A stretch of 64,000 nucleotides of DNA. Origin: Chondrosia reniformis (lineage: Eukaryota; Porifera; Demospongiae; Chondrillida; Chondrillidae). The notes under the pieces are model-generated. The model saw nothing but the letters and a program-made list of their open reading frames with translations. It had not been told where the DNA came from and did no database searches. Position 1 is the stretch's first letter. Each line of letters starts with the position of its first letter. The position numbers were made by a program, and so were the translations under genes. Positions 1 to 10,330 of the stretch are shown here, piece by piece. The stretch is from NCBI GenBank assembly GCA_947172415.1, contig OX359194.1:1054001-1118000 (forward strand), read 5' to 3'.

Positions 1-502
1 ACTTGTCAATTTCAAATTATCTGTGCAGCATACGTATGTACATATACAGGGCTGTATTTAGAAAATTCTTCAAAGGGGGGCAAAACTGAGGTTCCAAGAA
101 ATAAGGGGGGGGGGGGGGGGGGCAAGTATGGAAATGAAGGGGTTTGATAAATTTCCAAGTGGGCGAGAATAATGCAAGGGGGGTGCCCTGAATGCTATAT
201 GATATATATGTGGTACAGAGGACGTGCATTCAACATGTCTACTTTTAGTATTGACTGAGCACATTAGAAGCTACATATACGTACGTACCTTTCATAGAGG
301 TTGTGTGTACATATTGTTACACTTGTTTTTAGTAGTTTCAAATCTGCTAGTTTTGAGTTTGTACATACATATATACTTGTATCAAAGCCCCAGTATTGAA
401 TATAGCTAAGAAATCATCATTTCTAGAATATTTATTGTACTTCACTGTCACTGTCACTATTTATATTTATTATATGTGTATGTTTGTGTATTCTCTTTGT
501 AG
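1..502 (+). other. Gene A intron with a small GC-rich insertion
   Basis: This is intron sequence matching the D1 intron at 24894-25863 in gene B. Positions about 45-222 are an insertion absent from B and C. It starts CAGGGCTGTAT, ends GTGCCCTG, and contains an uninterrupted run of G of about 18 (around 105-122). It resembles the AGGGCTG...CAGCCCT repeats seen at 18944 and 22576. The Tigger-like MITE that sits in the same intron of B and C is missing here, leaving an apparently empty TA site. No coding sequence is seen. Confidence 0.6.
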
Positions 503-3500
503 GAGCAGTATGTCTTCATACATGATGCACTCAATGATTACGTGACTTGTGGAACTACTTGTGTAGCAGCTCATGAATTGAAGAGGTTGATTTCCAGACA
601 GGAAGAAGTAACTGAGGATGGAAGGAGAACTGGCTTTGACAAGCAGTTTGAAGTTAGTAGTGTTGAATTGAGTAGCATTCAACCTCTGCACATACACAGT
701 ACGTATATACATGTACACATTAAATGTAATCTAATATTTAGTTCATTATTTGTTTTCAACTGCATTGAGCACTCTATTGGTATTAGTAAATAAATGAAAG
801 TGTGAGATAATAGTATTGCTGTCATTGCAGTAGCTAGTGGATTTGTGAACATCAATCAATAGCACGTATTACATGCAACCAAGTATATAACAATGCAGCC
901 AATCACATTGCAGCAATCACATTGCAGCCAATCACATTGCAGCCAATCACATTGCAGCCAATCACATTGCAACCAATCACATTGCAGCCAATCACATTAC
1001 AGTAAACTTATGCTCATGTTATTAGGTGCTTCAGAGTATTTGTAAGACGACTTCTTCAGATGATAAGACTAACGCTAGAAAGTCAAGCGTATCAAAGAAG
1101 AACAGATATTCTGACAGATATCCTTGTGAGTCACTCACAGTAGGCCTAACATGCACATGGACTTACACTTTAGCAGTGTTTTCCTACGTGCAGTAATTTC
1201 ACTGTTAGCATTAACTTCATATCAGTTACATTTGTAGAACATTCCCTTTGAACCATGTATTGGACCATTGTGAGTGAAATGTGAAATTGATTTGTCTCAC
1301 ATACTATAGACTATACCAAGCATTTGATAGTTTCGGGAAAAACACGTGAAAGTGGACAAGGGTACATCAATGCTTCCCAAGTTCAGGTATTGCTTCATAT
1401 TTTCCTAATATCTCATACTTTTGTATATCTCTGCACATGATAATGACTTTTGGTTGCACAATCTGATTTAAAACTAAAGTTTCTTAAATTGTATAATTCC
1501 TTCTATTGCTTCCCATCAATCGACCTTCATATTCCTATATCATACAGTTCCTGTACATTTCCTTGTATTCACACTTAGAGCTACTCCAATCCTCGAGCTT
1601 TCATAGCCGCTCAAGCTCCATTGAAGAACACAAGAGAAGACTTTTGGGACGTTGTTTGGACCTTCAAACCTCCCACCATTGTACTGCTGTGTGACTTTGT
1701 TGAAGGCAGTCAGGTTGGTATTGTCTATGTATTCACGTTAAAATCCATACTTTTCAGAATTTACTTGGCAGGTATTCTAATCTTTATCAGAGCATAATTA
1801 TTAATCTTGCTTGAGGAATCTTTTGTTTTTGTTACCGGAGTCTGCAAGCAATTTTGTGTACAATCCTTTAGCTACATTGACAAGAATTTTACCATATGAA
1901 CGGTCACTTCTTTTGGACGACTGCTTGCTAAATGTGGTCACTTCAATCAAATGTCAAAAATTTACACTCTACATCATTCTACATTCTTTTAAATGATAAT
2001 CTAGTTACTACTCTAATGCAGTTAAATAAATTGTGTCCCATAGCTAACTGTATTATGTATGCAAGCTACACTGCCTTTGAATAACTACTACTATTTTCTC
2101 TCTATATAGAACACTTGTTCTCCATTTTTTCCAACGGAGGAGTATGAGACAGAGGTGTATGGCTCCATTAAGATAACCAAGAAATCAGCCAAGAGACTGG
2201 ATGGCTATATGAAGTTCACACTGGAACTCAGCAGCTCCAATAAAGTATGTTTAACATTGTTTATGATAGAGGAATTAGTGAGCTTCTGTAGCAATCAAGA
2301 TTATTTCAGAATAAGGATTTCTTCTAACTGCGTCAAACTTATCTTTGTAAAGGTTCATCTTTCGACTTTGGGAGCGTTTTTTTGTTTTGTTTTTTTTCGA
2401 GAAGAAACAGAAAAAAAACTGCATCTCTAGACGCTCCCAAAGTCGAAAGATGAACCTTTACAAAGATAAGATTATTTCAGGTCGTTTCGGTTTGCAGACC
2501 TTCAGCTGATAAAACACTGATAGATTACACCTCAAACCTTGATTGTTCACCCTGCTACAGAAAGCTCACTAATTCCTCTATCATAGTTACAACATAGCAG
2601 TGAATCTCTATTCTACAATGTTTATATGTACATACGTACGTACGTATACATACGTATATTACAATCTAGGGTTAAATAATTGGTGATGATGAAAATTACT
2701 CAGAGTCTTATTAAACTACTGCATTTCTGAATTTGATTCAACAGAATTGACATATGTATAAAGAAAAGGCATTTTTGTACATCAGACTCGTAGTAATATT
2801 CCATGACTGTCAAATATGTACATACGTATACTTAGCTCTGAGGTGCTAAAGGTACTAAGGTATTCCATTTTGTATTTTATTTGGTCACTTTATGTGTCAG
2901 ACGTAATATCTCTATATATGTATATCTCTAGCTATATGATTATTTCTATGACATACCCTATATGCATAATTCTATTCTATACACCTTCATGATGTAAGTT
3001 TTAAAACCACTGTCTTCAATCAGGATACAAATTCTACCATTATTTAGTCCATATACCATTTTTCCATATAATATTTACCTTCAATATACGTACATGAGTG
3101 TACAGAATGACCCATTGTGTAATGTGATGTCTTTATGTAGAGCGATTCCAAGTCTTTTGAAGTGACCCTTTTCCACACCGGAGAGTGGAAAGTTGATAAT
3201 CGACCTAAGTTATCTTCTCTGCTGAACATCATGGCAGAAGTGCAGATCATCCAGCAAGGACAAACTAAACGTTGCCTTGTAGCTTGCGAGTAAGCAATGA
3301 ATACTTTAAAGAGTGTTTATCATGTATACCATTTTTCTCTGTTGTTCTGCCAATTTAAGTATGCAAATGCTGTTTTTTATGTTTATCTATATACATATAT
3401 AGTGATGGTATGGGACGCACCGGTGTCTTTATAACTGTCATGTCTGAGATTGAGCGAATCAAGTTTGATGGAGAAATTGATATATTTCAGACTATCAAAG

Positions 3501-4061
3501 CTATCCGAGTTCAAAGACCAAATATGGTCTCTACTGGGGTGAGTGTATGTGTAAGGCTTCAAATTATGTTGTAAAATAATTGGACTATTTCCAATGTGTG
3601 TATATTATCAATATACATATAAACTGTATATGTAGAATAAAGAGAAGAAATATATATATTATCAATTACATTACGTACTTTTTGGGTCACTTGTCCAGAC
3701 CGGACAACTTAAAAGGTTATTGCCACATGCATGGTGACATCATTATAGTGGGAAAGTTTGTTCAAATGGTAGTCATGAGTTACCGATTTCTATTCAATCT
3801 GGACAACCGACCCAAAAAGTACTGTATACATTTCAGGTTAAATTATTAATAATATATACATATACATTTCAGGTTAGATTATTAATAATATATTAAATAC
3901 AATATTTATGTGTGAAATTGTTGTATACATATAATAATCTATCTGTATGATTAATATATTAAATGGATTTTTTTAATTAGGAGCAGTACAAGTTGTGTTT
4001 TGAGATTATCAAAGAATACTTACAGTCATTTGACAATTATGCAAACTTTAAGCCAGTTTGA
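503..4061 (+). CDS. Receptor protein tyrosine phosphatase gene A, 3' part (end of D1 and all of D2)
   Basis: These are the last eight exons of an RPTP whose 5' part lies left of the window. Exons: 503-652, 1026-1125, 1310-1386, 1579-1713, 2110-2244, 3141-3289, 3403-3538 and 3981-4061 (TGA stop). All joins are GT-AG and in frame, giving 320 codons. Exon 503-652 supplies the end of D1 (EQYVFIHDAL, the helix after the Q-loop). The rest is D2, with the NRY phosphotyrosine-loop motif, YINAS, EDFW and a CX5R loop reading ACDDGMGRTGVF. In place of the WPD loop it reads GEWKVDNRP, so D2 is probably inactive, as is common for second PTP domains of receptor PTPs. Exon sizes match genes B and C exactly. 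No stop or frameshift is seen, so this is the tail of a likely working gene rather than a pseudogene. Whether it has the same ectodomain cannot be seen. Confidence 0.9.
893..1012 (+). repeat. 15-bp tandem repeat, about 7 copies
   Basis: The unit is GCAGCCAATCACATT, repeated about seven times in gene A with small variants. The same place in genes B and C has four copies (about 26250-26313 and 50412-50475). The array ends roughly 15-30 bases before the acceptor of the first D2 exon, and every unit carries CCAAT. Confidence 0.85.
2264..2583. mobile_element. MITE with TA target duplication, containing a 40-bp foldback
   Basis: The terminal inverted repeats are TGATAGAGGAATTAGTGAGC on the left and its complement on the right, flanked by TA. 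Inside is a perfect 40-bp inverted repeat (2338-2377 with 2431-2470) around a T-rich/A-rich loop. The same insertion is at 27569-27885 in B and in a short form at 51780-51936 in C. It lies in the D2 intron after exon 2110-2244. The TA flank suggests a Tc1/mariner-type non-autonomous element. The element codes for nothing. Confidence 0.75.
3672..3824. mobile_element. Short MITE, AGTACTTTTTGGGTC termini
   Basis: This is an element of about 153 bp with inverted ends (GTACTTTTTGGGTC... and ...GACCCAAAAAGTAC), next to TA. Orthologous insertions lie in the penultimate intron of B (29208-29364) and C (53057-53214). A separate fourth copy is at 41804-41962. Confidence 0.7.
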
Positions 4062-5690
4062 GATTCTCATGATTAGATTATATATTATTCAAGAGTTACA
4101 GCACTAAATGTACATAAATGCAAGTTACAAAATGTTCTCACTCTATAGGATAACCACAATCAAGTTAGCTAAATATTAAATACTACAAATTATAGTAACT
4201 GCACTACATTGAGGGATAACATAATATGCACTCTTTTACCAGCAAACCTGACATTGGGACATTGAGATCATCACATACGTATAAAACAGGTATGATGGCC
4301 AATTGGCCAGTAATTGGTTTGGTTCAATGGCCATTACTTTGCTTCTATTCTGAAAGGTTTTTATTGAACTGTAGCTATTGTAATAAATATCATTCCCTGT
4401 CATAGGACAATTAATAAGTTGCTTTGCACTAGACCTGTCATTGTTCTTTGTTATTCCCCATAACTGTTCATAACAATAATCTGGACTAGAACATTCTAAC
4501 AAAGTTCTCTACCCTTTAAACTAATTGCTGACCTATTAAATGGCTTGTACATGGCCAAGGAGCTCTCTAGTGGAGCACTGCCACGTTTCTGGTTTGGCTG
4601 GAGAACATTAGCTGAGAGCTATGGACAAAAGCCAAACTGTATGAAAAACAAGTTTGGGATTCCTTTAGTTAACCTAACATTATCTTTCTTTATCACTTTA
4701 AGACACAAATTAAAAACTAGAGCACTAGTGTTATGGAAACAAAAAATGAAACTCACAGTAGTATGAACAACCATGCTGAAAATGTACTATTATTATTGGC
4801 CTGGACTGATATAGTCAGACTTGAGGAAAGTATGCCTGACATTTAAGAACAAACTGTTCATACAACCAACCAAGTACAAATTACCATGGTTACATCTAAA
4901 TAACAAGATTGCCATAGCAACAGCTGCAATCCATGCAATCAATTCAGGCTGCAACTGAACAATTAGAACATAAAACTACGTAATTGTACAGCTATACATA
5001 TGCACTTTACACATGAATAATGAGTTGACAAGTGTTCTGAGCTTGAGACCTCAGGAGGCTAAGACAAGAGTGATGTCAAAAACTGATATCTTACCAAATG
5101 TCAATGTCACACTGAGGGTCTGACTAACCCTCCAAATTTTTAAAAAAGCCAAACTTGCTCAAAGGGATTGTACAGAAAGGCGAACTGATCTATAGGATAC
5201 AGAGAACCTGGTAAGTGTGTACTACACCTAGCTCTCCCCAAGTGAACTATGGTAGCTAGGAGTTACTAGGGACTGGTAAAGATGCTAAATCTGGTGGTCC
5301 CATTGAACAGATGTAATCCAGGACCTTTACAGTTGTTATAATAATTGCACTCAGTCCTCCTTGTTTCTTAATTGGACATGTTGCTAGGTAACTGATATTT
5401 GACTTCCATGACAATTCTATAAATAGATGAATATACAGTAAATCAAGTATAGGCTGCACAATAAGACATTTATATACTGGTCTAATTAAAAGTTTGTATA
5501 AACGTTAAGTACAAATTAAATTTTGAACAGTCTCACAAGTAAAAAGTATTTTACATGAGGTAGCTAAAGATTAATAGCTAATCATAACATTCCAACTTAA
5601 AAGAAAAAGAAACATTATAGACTTCAATTAAAGTAGCTATATATAGAGAGAATTTGTCTGATTCTCTAAACAAAATTACCTACCAATGAG
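4062..5690 (+). other. 3' flank of gene A, no recognised gene
   Basis: This is the 3' UTR and downstream spacer. A conserved AATAAA lies at 4382-4387, about 320 bases after the stop, and also occurs after B (29883-29888) and C (53725-53730), so it is a reasonable polyadenylation signal. Short ORFs on both strands (for example 4545-4766) are not supported by motifs and their ends shift between copies. Nothing else is recognised. Confidence 0.5.
4382..4387 (+). promoter_or_regulatory. Candidate poly(A) signal of gene A
   Basis: AATAAA stands in the context GTAATAAATATC, kept in all three 3' flanks. Its use is not proven. Confidence 0.4.
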
Positions 5691-5696
5691 TGTAGT

Positions 5697-5909
5697 TTAG
5701 GCATGGACAACGCCAAAGTTCCTCAAACTTTGCAATATTTGAGCAACGGCCATTTTAGATTCCCAAATTGATTTCCGTATAATACAAGGTAGCCTTTGAG
5801 CAATAGCTCGAGGATTTTGCTCACAAAGAACACAAGACCTACCCCGAAGACCAATAACATTACACTGGAACATTTTTAACCTACTTAGAAATTGCATTTC
5901 GCAGATCAT
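5697..5909 (-). pseudogene. Unrecognised 70-codon reading frame
   Basis: A minus-strand frame begins MICEMQFLSRLKMF and contains LRGRSCVLCEQNPR. I do not recognise the family. The corresponding sequence in the B-C spacer is broken by an insertion of about 63 bp (31395-31457), and in the C-D spacer by a CAG to TAG change. The frame is therefore not preserved, and it may be a decayed exon or chance. Confidence 0.25.
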
Positions 5910-6239
5910 CTATATCCATCCGGTATTTATCAAAAGAAAAAATAACACAATAGCGCAAATAGCGTACAAGATAATCAGTGATTCTTGTTAAATAATTATA
6001 TTACACTAGTGACGTGGTCCTGTGTTGTGCATGAAACATGTTGATTGATATGTCAATTCATGTGCTTGCAAAACAATGTGAAATAAAAGATCATTGCTGA
6101 AATAATCAGAGGTTCATTAAGATATAGCTACTGCTTGTTTATTAATTAAGCACTTCTATTCATGGGGTCACTTTTTATGATTTGCTTCGCTGGATAGCCA
6201 TGAATGATTTCTATTCGAAATTCAATAACAATAACAACT

Positions 6240-7230
6240 TGCTGAATAGGTCGGGTTATGTTCTACATGTTGTCTATTGTTCTCGAACACGACATCGAAA
6301 ACAATAAACAAAATTTTGCTTCCACGATTTTCCGCCAAGTTCCACGTTGTTTCCCGCCGACAATTTCTAATAAATAGGCAAGGAAGTTTTCAGTCTTTGG
6401 CCTCCGGGCTATCAACTCTGGAGGTCTACTTTGGTGTGGATCGATGCGAAAACCATTCTTGGAGTACGAGCAATGGTACATGCCTTTCCGAAGGGTCATC
6501 GGTGTTCGTATAGTGGGGTGGTCTCTCTACCAATGGGTTAGTGCCTGGAGATGTATCTCACTATTAATCCTGCTTGTGTGTTAAATTGGCACTTGCGGAT
6601 TCTTGCTATACGACCCGTACCTGGAGGTTGGTGTGGTCCAGTGCCACTACGTAGTCGGTCAGGAAGCTATTGTAGGCTGCCACATCAGGTTGGTTTAGAA
6701 GCATTTGCATTTGCATTTGGATACATGCGCATGTGCTCAATGTTTATGTCCTATGCTGGTAATTATGTATTCTCTAATTCTTTTCTTATAGTTCATCGAT
6801 GGGTCCCTACTCTAAAGCAACCTGGCCGATCCCAATGAGCTAAAGTCTGTGTACAGTGCTCTCAAGCTGCGTTGTGTGCACATGATGATTCTCATTGGTG
6901 GGAGTTTGTGGTCCGCCAGGGTCGGGCTTGTTCTGTCCGTAGCGTGAGGCAGGGCAAGACTAGTAACTGGTCACAGGTCGGTCAGGTACGCCGGACCGGT
7001 CCCGAGCAACTTCTCTTACGACGCAAGTAGTGGAAGTGTCAAACAGAGTTGAGAAACCGGAGGCCTTTTGGGGCACGAAGTACTTCTACCTCCACGTGGT
7101 GTGCCCTGGGATCACTTTTACACTCAGTAAAGTGATGCAAAAAGAAGTACTGCAGCACCGTTCCAGTAACACTCAAAAGGAGAAGAAAGAGCCCATTTAC
7201 AACCATAAAGAACGTGTTTAAGAACTGCAT
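6240..7230. other. GC-richer conserved block, unclassified
   Basis: About 1 kb is clearly richer in G+C and CpG than its surroundings. It is repeated at 34620-35612 and 56130-57117. It contains several short open frames on both strands: 6277-6513, 6551-6838 and 7030-7221 on plus, and 6263-6499 and 7039-7230 on minus. A plus-strand frame around 6842-7030 contains KVCVQCSQAALC and ends at a stop. A GT...TTTTCTTATAG stretch at 6751-6792 could be a very short intron. The frames are interrupted by stops conserved in all copies, so an old mobile-element remnant or a CpG-rich regulatory block is as likely as a gene. I recognise no domain. Confidence 0.35.
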
Positions 7231-7531
7231 TGTTTGAACATTTTTTAATTTAAAACCATGTACATGTATATTTCAGAATTGTCAAGCAAAAATGATCATT
7301 GTGTAGTGGTTCTATACATTCCCAATTGTCGATAATGATGAATTCATAATGAGATTGGCATATAAATATTAGATCTAAATAAAAATATTACGCAGCTCAT
7401 CGCAAATGCATATACATCTATGTAAGCATTCAGTATACTCTTGTAAATTATTGCGTAACAACAAGTATTATAATAATCCAAGGCCGGTCCATTTCCCTTA
7501 TAATAATTATGTCATTCGTGTTTATGTCAAG

Positions 7532-7712
7532 AAAAGGAAAACAATATAGAAAAAAGGGGAAAAAGGAGGAAAGTAAAACGAAAAAAGAAAAAAGGGAAAA
7601 AGGAGTAAAGTAAAACGATAAAGAAAAAAATGAAAAAAGGAGTAAAGTAAAACGATAAAGGAAAAAAGGAAAAAGAAATAAAGGAAAAAAGAAATAGGAA
7701 AAAAGGAAGATG
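7532..7712 (+). repeat. Purine-rich A/G tract
   Basis: This tract is almost purely A and G, built from variants of GGAGTAAAGTAAAACGATAAAG and GGAAAAAAGG. Shorter versions lie at 35935-36015 and 57411-57525. Minus-strand frames through it (Phe/Ser/Leu rich) are artefacts of composition. Confidence 0.75.
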
Positions 7713-7725
7713 TTCTGCGTTATGT

Positions 7726-7905
7726 GTACTCCAGAGAATAAGAAAAGAGGGGGTAGTGTACCAAGTCCCTTACAAGCACTGCAACAGGGACTATATAGGT
7801 GAGACAAAGAGGACTCTTAAGGTGAGACTTGGGGAACACAAACAGGCAGTGAGGAGATGTGATTCTAAAAATATAACATTGCTGTTCAGACCTGGGGTGG
7901 GGTGA
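7726..7905 (+). pseudogene. GIY-YIG endonuclease relic, Penelope-like retroelement
   Basis: The plus-strand frame reads VVYQVPYKHCNRDYIGETKR followed by TLKVRLGEHKQAVRR, then ends in TGA. This is the start of a GIY-YIG nuclease: VVY stands for GIY, YIG is intact, and the helix Arg is in KVRLGEH. The VYQxPCxxC...YIGETKRTL style is typical of the endonuclease of Penelope-like elements. There is no reverse transcriptase frame upstream, only a purine tract, so it is a fragment. Copies lie at 36034-36213 and 57547-57726. Confidence 0.7.
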
Positions 7906-8391
7906 TGAACTTGAACAGCGGTATGCAACTACGTATACAGTGTATAACGTGTAACCCTGCACTTATTCTAACCTGGCTGTCGTATCGTATTCATTTTTTT
8001 ATTCATTTAACCACCATTTATCTTATTTTGATGTTATCACCTTCTTTACTATAAATCTGATACCTTATACTTGTTCTATTGTAACTAATGAAGACCACAT
8101 GTTCAAAATGTCTTTGAAATCACATTGTTTTTGTTTGTTTGACTGCTACGTGATTGCTCAAGAATTATCTATATGCTTAACTATGGCTGGCCGTATATGT
8201 ATATACATACTTCATGGATTTATATACATTAACATTCTATATATACAATGTTAGCATAGTTGTTTAGTCAATTATTCTATATCACCTCCTCAATCTAAAA
8301 GGAACAACTTCACGCAGGTTCATTTTTAATTTTCAATTCATATTGTTATGGTTGTTTCAATTTTAAATGTTAACCACATTTTATAATATAG

Positions 8392-8660
8392 TAATGGCAT
8401 GAGTAGTAGTGGCATATGTAATTTTTACTAGCTAGATTGAGAGAGTTAAATTTGAAGGAGAAATTGACAAACATGGTCTCCACTGTGGTGAGTTACAAAT
8501 AATAAAGTAAAGAATATTTGTGCAACACCTCAGCAAAAGCTTTAAGTATATACAATTGTGCAATGCCTGACATGCATCTGTATATATATAGGATCAGTAC
8601 AAGTTGTGTTATGAGATTCTTCAAGCTTACTTGTGCTACTTCAAGATTGTGTTAAACTAA
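8392..8660 (+). pseudogene. Relic of the last two D2 exons of another RPTP gene
   Basis: 8392-8487 aligns with exon 28937-29072 of gene B: it follows an ATAG acceptor, keeps ATTGAGAGAGTTAAATTTGA and ATGGTCTCCACT before a GTGAGT donor, but lost about 40 bases. Its CX5R region has become TAATGGCATGAGTAG with stops. 8592-8660 aligns with the final exon and still reads DQYKLCYEIL before a stop. Intron position and phase are kept. Equivalent relics follow genes B (37029-37291) and C (58511-58779). They are older than the tandem duplication and show that a further RPTP copy died here. Confidence 0.8.
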
Positions 8661-8734
8661 TTTTATAATTGTCATTTTTTCTTTCAAAATGAAACTTTAA
8701 GGTCACTTACAAACATATACTGACTCATTAAACT

Positions 8735-9010
8735 TGTCTGCCGGAAGTTACCCTGTATATATAACGGAAGAGAGGCGTCAGAATAATAGACACATATGCT
8801 AGACCATAGACTAATCGTCCACGTTAACGCGTTGTGTATATACCATGCAATAAAATTCGTTTCTTCGAAAGGCCGTCTGTGTATGGGCACACCTAATATG
8901 CGATATATAATCGGATTGTCGGAAACGTAACGTAACGTGTTAACCCGGAAGTAAAGCTTGTATGCTCAGGAGTTAGTTGTGTCGTCCTTCACGTTCCAAG
9001 AAAGGTATCT
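8735..9010 (+). promoter_or_regulatory. Candidate promoter region with ETS-like sites (upstream of B)
   Basis: This CpG-containing segment includes GCCGGAAGT (8740-8748) and ACCCGGAAGT (8943-8952), both with the CCGGAAGT core bound by ETS-family factors, plus CGTAACGTAACGTGTTAAC and a TATATA-containing stretch. It is kept upstream of C (about 37375-37640) and D (about 58855-59120). The true start site is not visible. It lies 4.8 kb from the B start codon, so a 5' UTR intron would be needed. Confidence 0.3.
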
Positions 9011-10330
9011 AACCATCAAGGTGATAGTGTTTGCGTTAGAATATTCACACAGTTTGATCGATCCGAAAAGGCTTTTGCAACAAAATTTAGCAAGAAAGCC
9101 CAGACTCTTCTTTCGGCTGTATAATATGAAAGATTAACGAGATCGAGAACGAGATACTGTCTATATTAATTGAAGTGAGCCGGTTTACTCTGATATTAAG
9201 GTTTCTGTGTAATTACTCCTTTTAGTTAGTGGCCATTGAAACATGTTCTACCTTTGGTAGAGGTCATTTCACAAGTTAATATAGGTATGGTTTGTGCAAG
9301 TCTAGTAAGTCTAGTGCTCTAGTTTATGTCTATACAAATAAGCTAGACCTACTAGTTATGCAAAGCCTCGCACACACTTCGAAGGAATATACAATAATTA
9401 CTATTGTCTGAATCCTGTTAGTATTTGTGCGTCGTACGTTTAGATTTTAACATCAAAATTATTATTATTACAGGTAAGCCCTTTCAGCATGTTAATAACT
9501 GTGTCTGTTTAATAATTGGACATCGAAAAGTGTCGTAAAACGACCCACAGAAAATATAAGCTCGATATATTAGTTAGTGTAGAAGGTTTTATTCTCAAAA
9601 TCCTTTTTGTCCGATTATTGCATATAAAGATACGTCTTAAAGTCCCAGCAGATGTCTTGCGCCTCGATAATTACTTAAATTTGTTATAATTACTACCATT
9701 AAGGTCGTATAATAAAGCCTGTACGTGTCTGATTAATTCAATCACCTTAGAATTACTGGCACCTCTTTAAGTCCCAGCAAATGTTTTTGAGAGGAACATA
9801 TGTTAGGCTGGCTATCAAGTTTTGGTTGCCAAACAATCGAAGTCTGCAGGTTTAGATATAATTTTTGTATATGTATAAGAGAAGCATAATATATAATGCA
9901 ATGTAATGTATATCATGCAAAAATTATACTAATGTTGCAACTTGATATAGTCATGTTTATACAGTATTATATATTCACTTTCATTATAAGCAATCTCTCA
10001 AACTTCAGTGTAATGGGGCAAATGTATATATAATCCTATATTTAACCCTTGTGAGAGACTTGTATATAATGCAGCTACCTCTCTTACAAGACCACTTGCT
10101 ACTATATATGTGAGCAATGATGTCGCTCTGTTTCATTCATCAGTCTAATTGACCATATACCTAGGTGTTTAGTTTTTATCTGAAGCCATACAGGTGTGGG
10201 ATCTTCTTCTTTGTGTTGTTATGATAATAAGGGCTATAGGGATAATATGTTTCTTTCACATATCATCCCTACTTGGAGAGTATCCTCTTTGAGATGTACA
10301 ATTCTGTACCATTCTGTCTGCTCTATTTTT
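9011..10330 (+). other. Spacer upstream of B, nothing recognised
   Basis: AT-rich sequence shared with the other spacers. GTAAGC directly after ATTATTACAG (about 9475) has both acceptor and donor character. No frame, RNA gene or mobile element is recognised. Confidence 0.4.

Noticed and set aside
4236-4502. 88-codon minus-strand frame after gene A
   Set aside because: No motif, and the corresponding sequence after B and C does not keep the frame. It is 3' flank.
7039-7230. Minus-strand frame with a signal-peptide-like start (MVVNGLFLLLLSVTG)
   Set aside because: The frame downstream changes among the three copies and no domain follows. The hydrophobic start is probably accidental.
7448-7807. 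Phe-rich minus-strand protein of 119 codons
   Set aside because: It is the complement of an A/G tract, compositionally biased, and not conserved as a frame in the other spacers.
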